A stretch of DNA of 64,000 bases from the NCBI GenBank assembly GCA_021819435.1, contig JAKARB010000003.1, positions 62,001 to 126,000 on the forward strand. Reading direction: 5' to 3'. The notes below the pieces were generated by a model. The model did no database searches, was not told where the DNA came from, and worked only from the letters and a program-made list of their open reading frames with translations. Positions 37,659-46,315 of this stretch are shown in pieces. This DNA is from Pseudomonadota bacterium (GTDB lineage Bacteria > Pseudomonadota > Gammaproteobacteria > Burkholderiales > Burkholderiaceae_C). Positions within the stretch are counted from its first letter, which is position 1, and each line of letters opens with the position of its first letter. The position numbers were made by a program, and so were the translations under genes.

Positions 37659-40010
37659 TCAGAAGCGGTAGGCGAAGTCGTTCGAGTTGGCGACCGTGTG
37701 GACCAGGTCAACGAAGGCCGCTGACTTGATCGGGTCGTAGGACTTGGTGTCCTTCAGCCCCCAAGGCACGGCGACTTCGAACTTGCCGTCAGCGGCCTTC
37801 TGGCGGATGGCGATCTGCTGTTCGGCCAGGAACTGCTTGAGCGCGGCGCGTTCGGTCTTGCTCGGCTCACGCGAGAACAGGATCTGGTAGACGCGGTTGA
37901 GTTGAGCGTCCTCGGAAGAACCGGCTTCGTTGATCACGCGTCCGGCCAGCGCCTGGCTCCAATCGAAGACGATCTCGCTGTTGAACAAGGTCAGGGCCTG
38001 CAGCGGCGTGGTCGTCACATCGCGCTTGTGGTGCGGGTTGTTCGGGTTGGCCGGGTCGAAGTTCTGCGTGATCGGGTACGGGAAGCTGCGACGCGTGAAC
38101 ACGTACAGGCTGCGGCGATACCAGTCCTGCTTGTCATCGGACACGGACCAGGCGCGGTTGCCAGCAAAGTCTTGCGACTTGCCCACGTCTGCGCCACTTT
38201 TGAGGATCGGCGGGAAGACCGAGGGGCCACCAACCTTGTCGACCAGCAGGCCCGATGCGTACAGCAGCGAGTCGCGGATCTCTTCGGCCTCCAGGCGCTT
38301 GCGTGGGTAGGCGGCCAGCAGCTTGTTGTCCGGGTCGAGCTTGGCAAGGTCACGGCGCTCGTCCGAAGACTGACGGTAAGTGGCCGACAGCAGGATCTCG
38401 CGATGCAGCTTCTTGACGCTCCAACCGTTCTCGACGAACTTGGCGGCCAGGTGGTCCAGCAACTCAGGGTGAGTCGGCTTCTGGCCAGCGCGGCCGAAGT
38501 CGGCCACCGTCGCGACGATGCCCTTGTCGAAGTACTGGGCCCACACGCGGTTGACGTAGACACGCGCGGTCAGCGGGTTGTTGTCCGCGCTCAGCCACTG
38601 GGCCAGCACCGCACGGCGACCGGAAGATTTCTCCAACGGGGCAATGGCGACCTCACCCTTGCCTCCCCACAGCGCCGGGATGCCGGGATTGACAGCCTCC
38701 AGCGGCTTTTCATGGATACCGGTGAAGCGCACGTGTGTGGCCGGTACTTCCTTGTTGGTCAGCTCGAAGGCGGTGGTGAGCTGGTTGCTGCCCTTGGCTG
38801 GCTTGAGCTTGTCAAAGGCCTTGAGCTCATTGACCAGGGCCTGGAACTGCTTCCAGTCCTTGGCGTGCTCTTCGCTGTAGCCAGCGAAGTCCTTTTCTTC
38901 GCCCACCTTCTTCAGGTAGGAGATGATGTCGTTGTCAGAGGCCACGGCCTGCCTGCGCCAGTTCACCCATTTGTCGAGTGCTGTCCACTCGGCCTCGGGC
39001 TTGAAGATGGCGGCGCGGCTGTCATCGAGGTACCGCTCGTTGTAGTACTTGCGGCCTGCCTCGCGCACCGTGTCCAGGATGGCCTTCTGGCGCGCGCGGA
39101 TGTCCTTGGTGGCCTCGTTGTAGATCGCCTGCTGCTTCAAGAAGGCCTGGTCGAATTCGGTCTCGGTGCCCTGGGCCAGCGGCGCCTTCTCGTTGAAGGC
39201 GGTGTTGGCAAAGAAGGCTTGCAGCTGGAAGTACTCCTTCTGGCTGATGCGATCAGACTTGTGGTTGTGGCAGCGCGCGCAACCAATGGTCTGCGACAGG
39301 AAGACCTCGCCGACCAGATCGGTCATGTCGGTCTCGATCTGGTACTTGCGCTGAACCAGGTCGCGCGAGTTGAAGTTGTCGGGGTAGCCGGCCAGGAAGC
39401 CCGTGGCGATGCGGGCGTTCTGGTCTCCAGGCCACAACTCATCACCCGCCACCTGCTCCTGAATGAAGCGGTTGAAGGGCTTGTCGGTGTTGAAGGCGTT
39501 GATCACGTAATCGCGATAACGCCAGTTGTTGGGACGGGTGTTGTCGTTCTGGAAGCCCGTGCTGTCCGCGTAGCGGGCCAGGTCCAGCCAGCGGCGAGCC
39601 TGGCGCTCACCGAAATGATGTGAAGCCAGCAGGCGGTCAACCAGCTTCTCGTGCGCATTGGGCGACTTGTCGTTGACAAAGGCCTTGACCTCGTCGGGCG
39701 TGGGCAGCAGGCCCCAGGCGTCCAGCGTGGCGCGACGAATGAAGGTGGCGCGGTCGGCTTCGGGCGAAGGCTTGAGGCCGGCGGCTTCCTGCTGGGCGAG
39801 CACGTAGTTGTCGATGGCGGAGCGCGCCCATTTGCGGTCCTTCACAGCCGGCACGCCTGGCGCCTTGAGGGGCTGGTAAGGACTCCAACGCGTGGCGGTG
39901 GCCGCAGATCGCTCCGCCTTCTCTGGCGCGGTGGTCGGCTGAGGTTCTGCCGCCTGCAAAGCCGTGGCGAATACGCCAAAGGCTGCCAAGACGAGCCATT
40001 TCTTATTCAT
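37659..40010 (-). CDS. DUF1549/DUF1553 (PSCyt2-PSD1) c-haem protein
   Basis: 783-aa secreted protein (signal WLVLAAFGVFATALQAAEP). N-terminal DUF1549 part: AIDNYVLAQQEAAGLKPSPEADR, RRWLDLARYADSTGFQNDN. A c-type haem motif CARCHNHK lies near residue 240. C-terminal DUF1553 part: LTARVYVNRVWAQYFDKGIVATVADFGRAGQKPTHPELLDHLA and a late TTPLQALTLFNSEIVFDWSQAL. These architectures are abundant in Planctomycetes and Verrucomicrobia and unusual in betaproteobacteria, so transfer is possible. It is first in the minus-strand operon and has a consensus sigma-54 promoter 142 bp upstream. Enzymatic activity is unknown; a redox role is inferred from the haem. Confidence 0.88.
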   Translation of the reverse strand: MNKKWLVLAAFGVFATALQAAEPQPTTAPEKAERSAATATRWSPYQPLKAPGVPAVKDRKWARSAIDNYVLAQQEAAGLKPSPEADRATFIRRATLDAWGLLPTPDEVKAFVNDKSPNAHEKLVDRLLASHHFGERQARRWLDLARYADSTGFQNDNTRPNNWRYRDYVINAFNTDKPFNRFIQEQVAGDELWPGDQNARIATGFLAGYPDNFNSRDLVQRKYQIETDMTDLVGEVFLSQTIGCARCHNHKSDRISQKEYFQLQAFFANTAFNEKAPLAQGTETEFDQAFLKQQAIYNEATKDIRARQKAILDTVREAGRKYYNERYLDDSRAAIFKPEAEWTALDKWVNWRRQAVASDNDIISYLKKVGEEKDFAGYSEEHAKDWKQFQALVNELKAFDKLKPAKGSNQLTTAFELTNKEVPATHVRFTGIHEKPLEAVNPGIPALWGGKGEVAIAPLEKSSGRRAVLAQWLSADNNPLTARVYVNRVWAQYFDKGIVATVADFGRAGQKPTHPELLDHLAAKFVENGWSVKKLHREILLSATYRQSSDERRDLAKLDPDNKLLAAYPRKRLEAEEIRDSLLYASGLLVDKVGGPSVFPPILKSGADVGKSQDFAGNRAWSVSDDKQDWYRRSLYVFTRRSFPYPITQNFDPANPNNPHHKRDVTTTPLQALTLFNSEIVFDWSQALAGRVINEAGSSEDAQLNRVYQILFSREPSKTERAALKQFLAEQQIAIRQKAADGKFEVAVPWGLKDTKSYDPIKSAAFVDLVHTVANSNDFAYRF

Positions 40011-40151
40011 TTTCGTGGCCTCCAGATGCGATACGCGAAAATTTCATTTGCTTGCTTTCCTGGGATATATGCAATAACCATGACCCGCCACAGAAACCAC
40101 CCATCCGGAGCGATGCCACGTCCGGCAGAGTCGATTGCGGAGCCTCTCTTT

Positions 40152-40167
40152 TGCAACTAGCGTGCCA
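40152..40167 (-). promoter_or_regulatory. Sigma-54 promoter for the DUF1549/DUF1501 operon
   Basis: On the minus strand the sequence reads TGGCACGCTAGTTGCA, an exact match to the -24/-12 consensus TGGCACG-N4-TTGCA with GG and GC ten bases apart. The operon start codon lies about 140 bp downstream. The region is intergenic and AT-rich, which argues against a chance hit inside coding DNA. Confidence 0.85.
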
Positions 40168-40239
40168 ATTCAAGCACTTCTTCACCTCACACCAAAACAA
40201 TCGCAAGTATTTGATTCACAAGCAAATTTACCCAAGTCA

Positions 40240-40354
40240 TCAACTCATGCAATTCCCTCATTTCAAAACAGATCGAGGGCGACCAGGTCAACGGTTGAAT
40301 ACTCAACACATGTCTTGCTGAAAAATCAACACCTCACTTTTCATAAATCAACAC
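40240..40354. repeat. TCAAC repeats between divergent sigma-54 promoters
   Basis: TCAACAC occurs at 40303, 40326 and 40348, spaced 23 and 22 bp (about two helical turns), all in the same orientation. Related words are TCAACTC at 40240 and the near-palindrome TCAACGGTTGA at 40288-40298. They lie 40-105 bp upstream of the plus-strand -24 box and 140-200 bp from the minus-strand one, the usual zone for sigma-54 activator sites. Candidate enhancer for both promoters. The whole gap 40011-40459 has no gene and is clearly AT-richer than its flanks. Confidence 0.5.
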
Positions 40355-40391
40355 AAGATCACAAAAACCTTGAACAAACCCTTAAAAAGGC

Positions 40392-40407
40392 TGGCACAAA
40401 GTCTGCA
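40392..40407 (+). promoter_or_regulatory. Sigma-54 promoter for the porin/ABC operon
   Basis: TGGCACAAAGTCTGCA has TGGCAC at -24 and TGCA at -12 with ten bases between GG and GC; it departs from the strict consensus at two positions. The porin GTG start is 53 bp downstream. It faces away from the exact-consensus promoter at 40152-40167. Confidence 0.78.
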
Positions 40408-40459
40408 TAAAGGTGGCCTCTCTATATTCACGACAGCCATCGAATCAGGAGTTATCAAG

Positions 40460-41971
40460 GTGTCCTTCCAGAAGAAATCACAGGTGGCCATTGCAGCGCT
40501 GCTCGCGCTGTACGGAGCCACCGCCAACGCCCAGTCCAACAGCGAAGTTCAAGCCCTCAAGAGCACGGTCGAGGAGCTGCGCCGCCAGGTGGAAGAACTG
40601 CGCGGCCTGCTCAAGCAACCTGCCGCCGCCGCGACCCCAACCACCAACGCCGAGCCGCAGGAAGGCGAAAGTCAAGAATCCCTGGATGCACGCACAGCGG
40701 CTTCCAAGGCCGACATCCAAGGCCTGCGCACCGACCTTGAAAACTACAAGTACGACCAGTCGCGCCTGCAGGAGCGCAACATCCCCAGCGTGACCCGCAA
40801 CACCAAGATCGGCGGCACGGTCACCTTGGGTTACGAAACCCGCACCCCTGCCTACGCCGCTGGCGACTCGCAGACCACCGCAGCCACCAACGCCTCCCCG
40901 GCCGAGCCTCGCAGGACCGGCTTCCGCGCCCCGCTCGTTGCGCTCAACCTCAGTGGCAACCTCTATCGCGATTACGCAGAGGGTCGCAACCTGACCTACC
41001 GCTTCGCGTTGAACGCCGGCACCACCGGCACCAACGCCACGAACAACTCGCAGGTGAACCTCACCGACGCCTGGGTCCGCTACAGCTACGAGCCCAACAC
41101 CGGCAACCTGGAAGACCGACAAGGCACCATCACACTCGGACAGCAACCCGTCCCCTTCGGCCTGGACGCGCCAGCACTGGATCCAGAAGTGCGCGCCGTG
41201 ATCAACAGCGCCCTGTTCGTCACCGGCCTGGACGTGGGCACCCGGCAGGTTGGTTTGCTGGTGCAAGGCGACATCGAGCCCTACGTCGACTTCACCAACA
41301 ACTACCGCGCACCGCTGCTGGCCTACTCGCTGGGCTTCTTCAACGGCAACGGCCCGAACAAGAACGACAACAACTCGTCACGCGACTGGATCGGCCGCCT
41401 GGCCTTCACCCTGCCGGTGGACTACACGAGTTGGCTGCGTCAATTGCAGATCGGTGCGACCTACTACAAGCGCTACCTCTCCGTGGCGCCCAACGCCACA
41501 GCCACCATCGGCCAAAAAGGCAACAACGACATCACCGGCTTCGATGTCAACTGGACGCACCTGCCCTTTGCAATCGCCTATGAATGGGCGCGCGGCAAGA
41601 GCGACATCTCGCCCACGGCTGCCAACCTCGCCATCAACCCCGATGGCAAGAAACGAGGCGTGGGCCAGTACATCAACTTTGGCTACACCTTCGGCGAACA
41701 GTTCCTGGCCAGCTCTCGCAACCAGGGCAAGTTCGATGACTACTGGCCCACGTCTTTCCAGGCATTCTTGCGCATCGACACCTTCGACCCCAACGACTCG
41801 GCCAAGTCCATCAAAGACCGCCAGTTCCGCAACACGCTGGGCCTGAACGTGTTCTTCGCAGAGACCACGCGCTTCCAGATCAACTACTTCAGAGACCGCA
41901 ACCAGGCAGGCACGAACGCACAACCCAAACGTTCGAACGGCTTGCAGGCCCAGTTCGTGGCCGGTTTCTGA
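40460..41971 (+). CDS. Outer-membrane porin with coiled-coil N-terminus (phosphate-selective porin-like)
   Basis: 503 aa starting at GTG 40460, chosen because AGGAG lies 8 bases upstream and VSFQKKSQVAIAALLALYGATANA then forms a normal signal peptide; the track start at 40370 would place the sigma-54 promoter inside the gene. After the signal comes a coiled coil (EVQALKSTVEELRRQVEELRGLL), then an Ala/Pro/Glu linker, a second helical segment, and a beta-barrel ending QAQFVAGF. The barrel has OprO/OprP-like segments (LGQQPVPFGLDAPA). It would let an anionic substrate such as a sulfonate or sulfate ester through the outer membrane. First gene of the sigma-54-dependent plus-strand operon. Confidence 0.82.
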   Translation: MSFQKKSQVAIAALLALYGATANAQSNSEVQALKSTVEELRRQVEELRGLLKQPAAAATPTTNAEPQEGESQESLDARTAASKADIQGLRTDLENYKYDQSRLQERNIPSVTRNTKIGGTVTLGYETRTPAYAAGDSQTTAATNASPAEPRRTGFRAPLVALNLSGNLYRDYAEGRNLTYRFALNAGTTGTNATNNSQVNLTDAWVRYSYEPNTGNLEDRQGTITLGQQPVPFGLDAPALDPEVRAVINSALFVTGLDVGTRQVGLLVQGDIEPYVDFTNNYRAPLLAYSLGFFNGNGPNKNDNNSSRDWIGRLAFTLPVDYTSWLRQLQIGATYYKRYLSVAPNATATIGQKGNNDITGFDVNWTHLPFAIAYEWARGKSDISPTAANLAINPDGKKRGVGQYINFGYTFGEQFLASSRNQGKFDDYWPTSFQAFLRIDTFDPNDSAKSIKDRQFRNTLGLNVFFAETTRFQINYFRDRNQAGTNAQPKRSNGLQAQFVAGF

Positions 41972-42000
41972 CCCCTCATTTCCCAAAGGAGCCTCAAAAC

Positions 42001-43098
42001 ATGAAACGTCGTTCATTCAGCGCGGCCCTCGCTTCGGGCCTGGCCGCCCCTGCGCTCATCGGCCTGTCCAGCGGCACCGCGCGCGCCCAGTCCAGCGGCA
42101 AGCCCGCCACCATCCGCATCGGCTTTCCCGGCGCCGGCACCGGTGGCCGCCCGCTGCCCACGTCCGGCTTCACCGCCAACGTCGTCTTCCGGGGTGACCT
42201 GGAGCAGGAATTCGCCGCCGACGGCATCAAGATCGAATGGAAGTACTACGTGGGCGCCGGCCCGGCCTTGAACGAGGCCTACGCCAACGGCCTGCTTGAC
42301 TTCTGCTTCGGCCACGGCGACCTGCCTTTGATCGTGGGCCGCTCCACCGGGCTGAAGCACAAGATCCTGCTGTCTTCAGGCCGTGGTGGCGACGTCTACT
42401 TCATCACCCCCGCCACATCCAGCGCCAAGACACTCAACGACCTCAAGGGCAAGACCCTGTCGGTGCAAAAGGGCACGGCCGGCCAGCTCACGCTCTACCG
42501 CTTCCTGGAGAAAAACGGCTTCAAGGAACCCGAGAAGGAGTTCCGCATCATCAGCCAGATCCGAGACGACCGCGTGGCCGCCCTGTCCACGGGTGACGTG
42601 CATGGCGCCATCGAGACGCCCTTCGGCCTCGAAGCGCGCGGCGTGGCCAAGCGCCTGGCCGAGGTTTTCGACGACCCCTTCATCAACCGCCCCGGCACGC
42701 TGTGGGTCGGCGAGGCCTTCGAACAGAAGTACCCGGACCTGGTGCAGCGCATCGTCAACCGCGTGGTCAAGAACGCCCACTGGAGCAGCCAGGAAGCCAA
42801 TCGCGAGACCCAGTACCAGTTGTGGACCCGTTCGGGCGTGAACACCTACATCGACAACAAGCGCACGTGGGATCGCACCAAGGACCTGCGCACCCGGCAC
42901 AACCCGCTGCTCGACGAGTACTACACCGCGTCCATCCAGCGCTCCATTGACGAAATCAAGGGCTACCGCCTGACCCGCCGCGACGTGAGCCTGGAAGGCT
43001 GGCTGGAGCCCAAGTACCTCAACAACGCGCTGCGCGATCTCAAGCTGGAGACGTACTGGCCCACCCAGGACGCCAACGGCAAGTTCATCCGGACTTGA
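42001..43098 (+). CDS. Sulfonate/nitrate-class ABC substrate-binding protein
   Basis: 365-aa binding protein of the NMT1/SsuA/TauA superfamily. Signal SFSAALASGLAAPALIGLSSGTARAQ, then IRIGFPGAGTGGRP, and the characteristic GAGPALNEAYANGLLDFCFGHGDLP and LKGKTLSVQKGTAGQLTLYRFLEKNG. It begins 30 bp after the porin with an AAAGGAGCC site. It is longer than the SsuAs at 3-8 kb and differs in sequence, so a different organosulfur substrate is likely. Works with the two permeases and ATPase that follow. Confidence 0.88.
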   Translation: MKRRSFSAALASGLAAPALIGLSSGTARAQSSGKPATIRIGFPGAGTGGRPLPTSGFTANVVFRGDLEQEFAADGIKIEWKYYVGAGPALNEAYANGLLDFCFGHGDLPLIVGRSTGLKHKILLSSGRGGDVYFITPATSSAKTLNDLKGKTLSVQKGTAGQLTLYRFLEKNGFKEPEKEFRIISQIRDDRVAALSTGDVHGAIETPFGLEARGVAKRLAEVFDDPFINRPGTLWVGEAFEQKYPDLVQRIVNRVVKNAHWSSQEANRETQYQLWTRSGVNTYIDNKRTWDRTKDLRTRHNPLLDEYYTASIQRSIDEIKGYRLTRRDVSLEGWLEPKYLNNALRDLKLETYWPTQDANGKFIRT

Positions 43099-43128
43099 TC
43101 CTGCGTCACCCCCAAGGAGAGTTTCACC

Positions 43129-44043
43129 ATGGCCGTTTCCAGCGATGACATCGCGATTTTCCCGCCCGAGCCGCTGAGCGCACCTGCCAGTTCGCGCGGA
43201 CGGGCTTCATCCAAAGCGAAGGCAGGGCAAGGCCGCACCCGCTCGTTGGCGCAACGCCTCGCCGCTGGCGTGGCCTGGCTTGGCTCTTCTGCCCTGACAG
43301 CTGGACTGGGCCTGATCCTGCCAGCCTTGTTGTATGGCCTGTGGTGGACAGCAGCAGACCGCCACTGGATCGCTGAGCAGATCCTGCCTTCTCCGGCCTT
43401 CGTGTGGGAGTCGCTGGGCATCGTGTGGGACAGCGGCGAACTGCTGGGGCACGTCGGGCACAGCGCCCGGCGCGCCGCCCTGAGCCTGCTCATCGGCGGT
43501 GGCATCGGCCTGGTGCTGGGCTTCGGCATGGGCCTGTCAGAGCGGGTGAAGGCCTATGTCTTCCCCACCTTCAACGCGCTGTCGCAACTGCCGGTGCTGG
43601 GGTGGATCCCTCTGCTCATCATCTTCGTCGGCATCGAAGAGGGCCTCAAGCTGTCGGCCATCTCGATAGCTGTTGTGGTGCCTGTCTCGCTGAGCGCACT
43701 CAATGGCATCAGCAACATCCCCGCCGCGCTGCTTGAGGTTGGACGGGTATACCGCTTCAGCGCCTGGCAAACGCTCACGCGCATTGTGTTGCCCGCCACC
43801 ACGCCGGCGCTGTTCACGGGCTTGCGCCAGGGCGTGATGCAGGCCTGGCTGACCACCATCTTCGTGGAGCTGTTGTCTTCCAGCGAAGGCCTGGGCTTCT
43901 TCATGTCTTACAGCCGCTCGCTCAGCCAAATCGACATGGTGATCGTCTCCATGTTCGCCATCGGCGTTCTGGGCATCGCCATTGAACTGGCACTGAGGCT
44001 CATCGAATCGCGCCTGCAAGGCTGGCGCCGCAACGCCTTTTGA
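43129..44043 (+). CDS. ABC transporter permease 1 (SsuC/TauC class)
   Basis: 304 aa. A cytoplasmic, basic N-terminus of about 50 residues precedes the first helix (LGSSALTAGLGLILPALLYGLWWTA). The coupling loop reads PAALLEVGRVYRFSAWQTLTRIVLPATTPALFTGLRQG. Being paired with a second, different permease (next gene), it probably forms a heterodimeric channel. Confidence 0.88.
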   Translation: MAVSSDDIAIFPPEPLSAPASSRGRASSKAKAGQGRTRSLAQRLAAGVAWLGSSALTAGLGLILPALLYGLWWTAADRHWIAEQILPSPAFVWESLGIVWDSGELLGHVGHSARRAALSLLIGGGIGLVLGFGMGLSERVKAYVFPTFNALSQLPVLGWIPLLIIFVGIEEGLKLSAISIAVVVPVSLSALNGISNIPAALLEVGRVYRFSAWQTLTRIVLPATTPALFTGLRQGVMQAWLTTIFVELLSSSEGLGFFMSYSRSLSQIDMVIVSMFAIGVLGIAIELALRLIESRLQGWRRNAF

Positions 44044-44062
44044 AGTCAGGCAAGGCCACACC

Positions 44063-44848
44063 ATGTCTCAACACAAGCTGAAATCTCCCCGCATCGACTG
44101 GCGCGGCTGGGTGCTGCCCATCGCCTTCATCGCGCTGTGGTTCATCGCCACGCAACAACACTGGGTCAACACCCGCCTGATCGTGCCGCCGGTGGGCGTG
44201 CTCACCACCGGCTGGCAAGAGCTGCAGCAGTCGTCCTTTTACGAGGGGGTGGCACTGAGCCTGTGGCGCGACCTTTCTGGTTTCGCCATCGGCTCGATCA
44301 CGGGCGTGGCGCTGGGCACGCTGATCGGCGTCTCGCGCCTGGCCGACAAACTGATCGGCCCGACCTTTCACACGCTGCGTCAGATCTCGCTGTTCGCCTG
44401 GCTGCCGCTGCTGTCGGCCATCCTCGGCACGGGCGATGCGGCCAAGATCCTGTTCATCGCCTTCTCGACCTTCTACCCCGTCGTGCTGGGCACGCTCGAA
44501 GGCGTCAAGGGCGTGACGCAAGCCCACGCCGAAGTGGCACGCGTCTACCGCTTCACGCGCTGGCAGACGCTGCGACGCCTGGTGTGGCCGGCCGCCGCGC
44601 CGCAGATCCTAGGAGGCCTGCGCCTGGGCCTGATCTACGCCTGGCTGGCGACCATCGGCGCCGAGTTCCTGCTGGTCAACGACGGCCATGGCCTCGGCAA
44701 CATCGTCTTCAAGGGCCGCAACGTCTTCAACGTCGAGCTGATTCTGTTCGGGTTGATCGCCATCGGTCTGGTCGGCGTGATCTTCAACCGCATCGCCACC
44801 ACCGCCGAGCAGCGCCTGCTGCACTGGCGCGCGCCGCAGCGTCGCTGA
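44063..44848 (+). CDS. ABC transporter permease 2 (SsuC/TauC class)
   Basis: 261 aa of the same superfamily as its neighbour: six hydrophobic segments and the coupling loop KGVTQAHAEVARVYRFTRWQTLRRLVWPAAAPQILGGLRLG. The 19-bp gap to permease 1 and shared VARVYRF/EVGRVYRF words suggest duplication followed by divergence. Confidence 0.9.
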   Translation: MSQHKLKSPRIDWRGWVLPIAFIALWFIATQQHWVNTRLIVPPVGVLTTGWQELQQSSFYEGVALSLWRDLSGFAIGSITGVALGTLIGVSRLADKLIGPTFHTLRQISLFAWLPLLSAILGTGDAAKILFIAFSTFYPVVLGTLEGVKGVTQAHAEVARVYRFTRWQTLRRLVWPAAAPQILGGLRLGLIYAWLATIGAEFLLVNDGHGLGNIVFKGRNVFNVELILFGLIAIGLVGVIFNRIATTAEQRLLHWRAPQRR

Positions 44849-44914
44849 TCGAGGCAAACCGGCCTCAACAGCTCTGTCGCAACCCAACGCACCCATCCCC
44901 ATAAGGAGCCTCCC

Positions 44915-45727
44915 ATGTCTCAAGCAGGCACCATCGACATCCAGCAACTCCACAAGCAGTACGAGGTCAAGGGCCAAGCCTTGAAGGTGCTGCAAGACAT
45001 CAACCTGTCCATCAAGCCGGGCGAATTCATCAGCATCGTCGGCTCCAGCGGCTGCGGCAAGTCCACGCTGCTGCGCCTGCTCATCGGGCTGGAGTCTGGC
45101 TACAGCGGCCGGCTGTTGCTCGACGGCAAAACCATCAGCGGCACCAGCCTGGAGCGCGGCATCGTGTTCCAGGAGCACCGCCTCTTTCCCTGGCTCAACG
45201 TCGAGGAGAACGTCGCCCTGGGCCTGCTGAACGCACCAGGCTCGCAGGCCGAGAAGGCGCGCAGCGTCAAGGAGCACATCGAGCTCGTCGGCCTCAAGGG
45301 CTTCGAGAAGGCCTACCCCTATCAGCTCTCGGGCGGCATGTCACAGCGCGTGGCCATCGCGCGCGCGCTGGTCAACCGACCCGAAGTGCTGCTGCTGGAC
45401 GAGCCTTTCGGGGCCCTCGATGCCTTGACGCGCACCCGACTTCAGCAGGAGCTGCAACGCATCTGGCAAGCAGAGGGCATCACCGCGATCCTGGTCACGC
45501 ACGACGTCGAAGAAGCCGTTTACCTGGGCGACCGCATCGTCGTGATGGAGCCCCGTCCTGGTCGCATCAAGCGCATCGTCGACGTGCCACTGAAGCGCCC
45601 ACGTGATCGCGTCAGCGCCGATTTCGTTGCCGTCAAAGACGACGTGCTCGGCGAGTTCAACCACGAAATCAACCATGCCACCGTGGCCGAACGGCTGGAG
45701 CGATCCAGCGACCCGCTGGCCGCCTGA
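44915..45727 (+). CDS. ABC transporter ATP-binding protein (SsuB/TauB class)
   Basis: 270 aa. Walker [10 protein letters not shown], signature [15 protein letters not shown], Walker [14 protein letters not shown], switch His VTHDVEEA. Starts 66 bp after the second permease with an AAGGAGCC site. Energises the importer formed with the genes at 42001-44848. Confidence 0.93.
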   Translation: MSQAGTIDIQQLHKQYEVKGQALKVLQDINLSIKPGEFISIVGSSGCGKSTLLRLLIGLESGYSGRLLLDGKTISGTSLERGIVFQEHRLFPWLNVEENVALGLLNAPGSQAEKARSVKEHIELVGLKGFEKAYPYQLSGGMSQRVAIARALVNRPEVLLLDEPFGALDALTRTRLQQELQRIWQAEGITAILVTHDVEEAVYLGDRIVVMEPRPGRIKRIVDVPLKRPRDRVSADFVAVKDDVLGEFNHEINHATVAERLERSSDPLAA

Positions 45728-45758
45728 TTCACCCACCCAAACCACAAGCACTCCAACC

Positions 45759-46304
45759 ATGAAATCTCGCACCCAATTCGCCGCGCTGGCCCTGATCACG
45801 CTGACCACCTCGCTGGCGCTGCACGCCCTGCCCGCTGTTGCACAGGAAGCCGCCGCCGCAGCTGGCGCCGAAGCCGCCTCGGCACCCACGCCCTACGTGG
45901 CCCCGCCCTGGACCTACAAGACCAAGCAACTCAGCCGCAATGACGTGGACAAGCTCCTGGGCAACCCGAAGAAGCTGCTCGTCATCGACGTGCGCCGTCC
46001 AGACGAACTCAGCAAGTACGGCAGCCTGCCCGTCTACCTGAACGTGCAGATCAAGGACCTGCCCGTCGCGCTGGACTACATCCCCCGCGACCGCGTCATC
46101 GTGACGGTCTCCAACCGGGCGCACCGCGCTGGCGCCGCCGGAGACCTTCTCTCGCAAGCAGGCTTCAAGGTGGCTGGTGCCCTGGGTTCGGAAGACTACC
46201 GCGAAGCCGGTGGCAACGTCGTCAAGGTCACGGCACCGGTGCGCACGGCGGCTGCGCCCTCGGCTGAAGCACCCACCAAGACCGCCACAGCTGCCACAAA
46301 CTGA
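45759..46304 (+). CDS. Secreted rhodanese-like protein lacking the catalytic cysteine
   Basis: 181 aa from the ATG at 45759, with signal peptide ending near PAVAQEA. The rhodanese fold is shown by LLVIDVRRPDELSKYGSLP and the active-site loop VTVSNRAHRAGAAGDLL. In active rhodaneses the loop is C-x4-R; here it is S-N-R-A-H-R, i.e. Ser (codon TCC) at the Cys position. The whole protein has no cysteine. It could bind a sulfur anion without transferase chemistry. It lies 31 bp after the ATPase gene and 11 bp before the b-type cytochrome, so it is part of the operon. Confidence 0.82.
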   Translation: MKSRTQFAALALITLTTSLALHALPAVAQEAAAAAGAEAASAPTPYVAPPWTYKTKQLSRNDVDKLLGNPKKLLVIDVRRPDELSKYGSLPVYLNVQIKDLPVALDYIPRDRVIVTVSNRAHRAGAAGDLLSQAGFKVAGALGSEDYREAGGNVVKVTAPVRTAAAPSAEAPTKTATAATN

Positions 46305-46315
46305 GGAGGCCCGTC

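Noticed and set aside
37902-39623. 573-aa plus-strand ORF opposite the DUF1549 gene
   Set aside because: Antisense shadow; the minus-strand gene has signal peptide, domains and a promoter.
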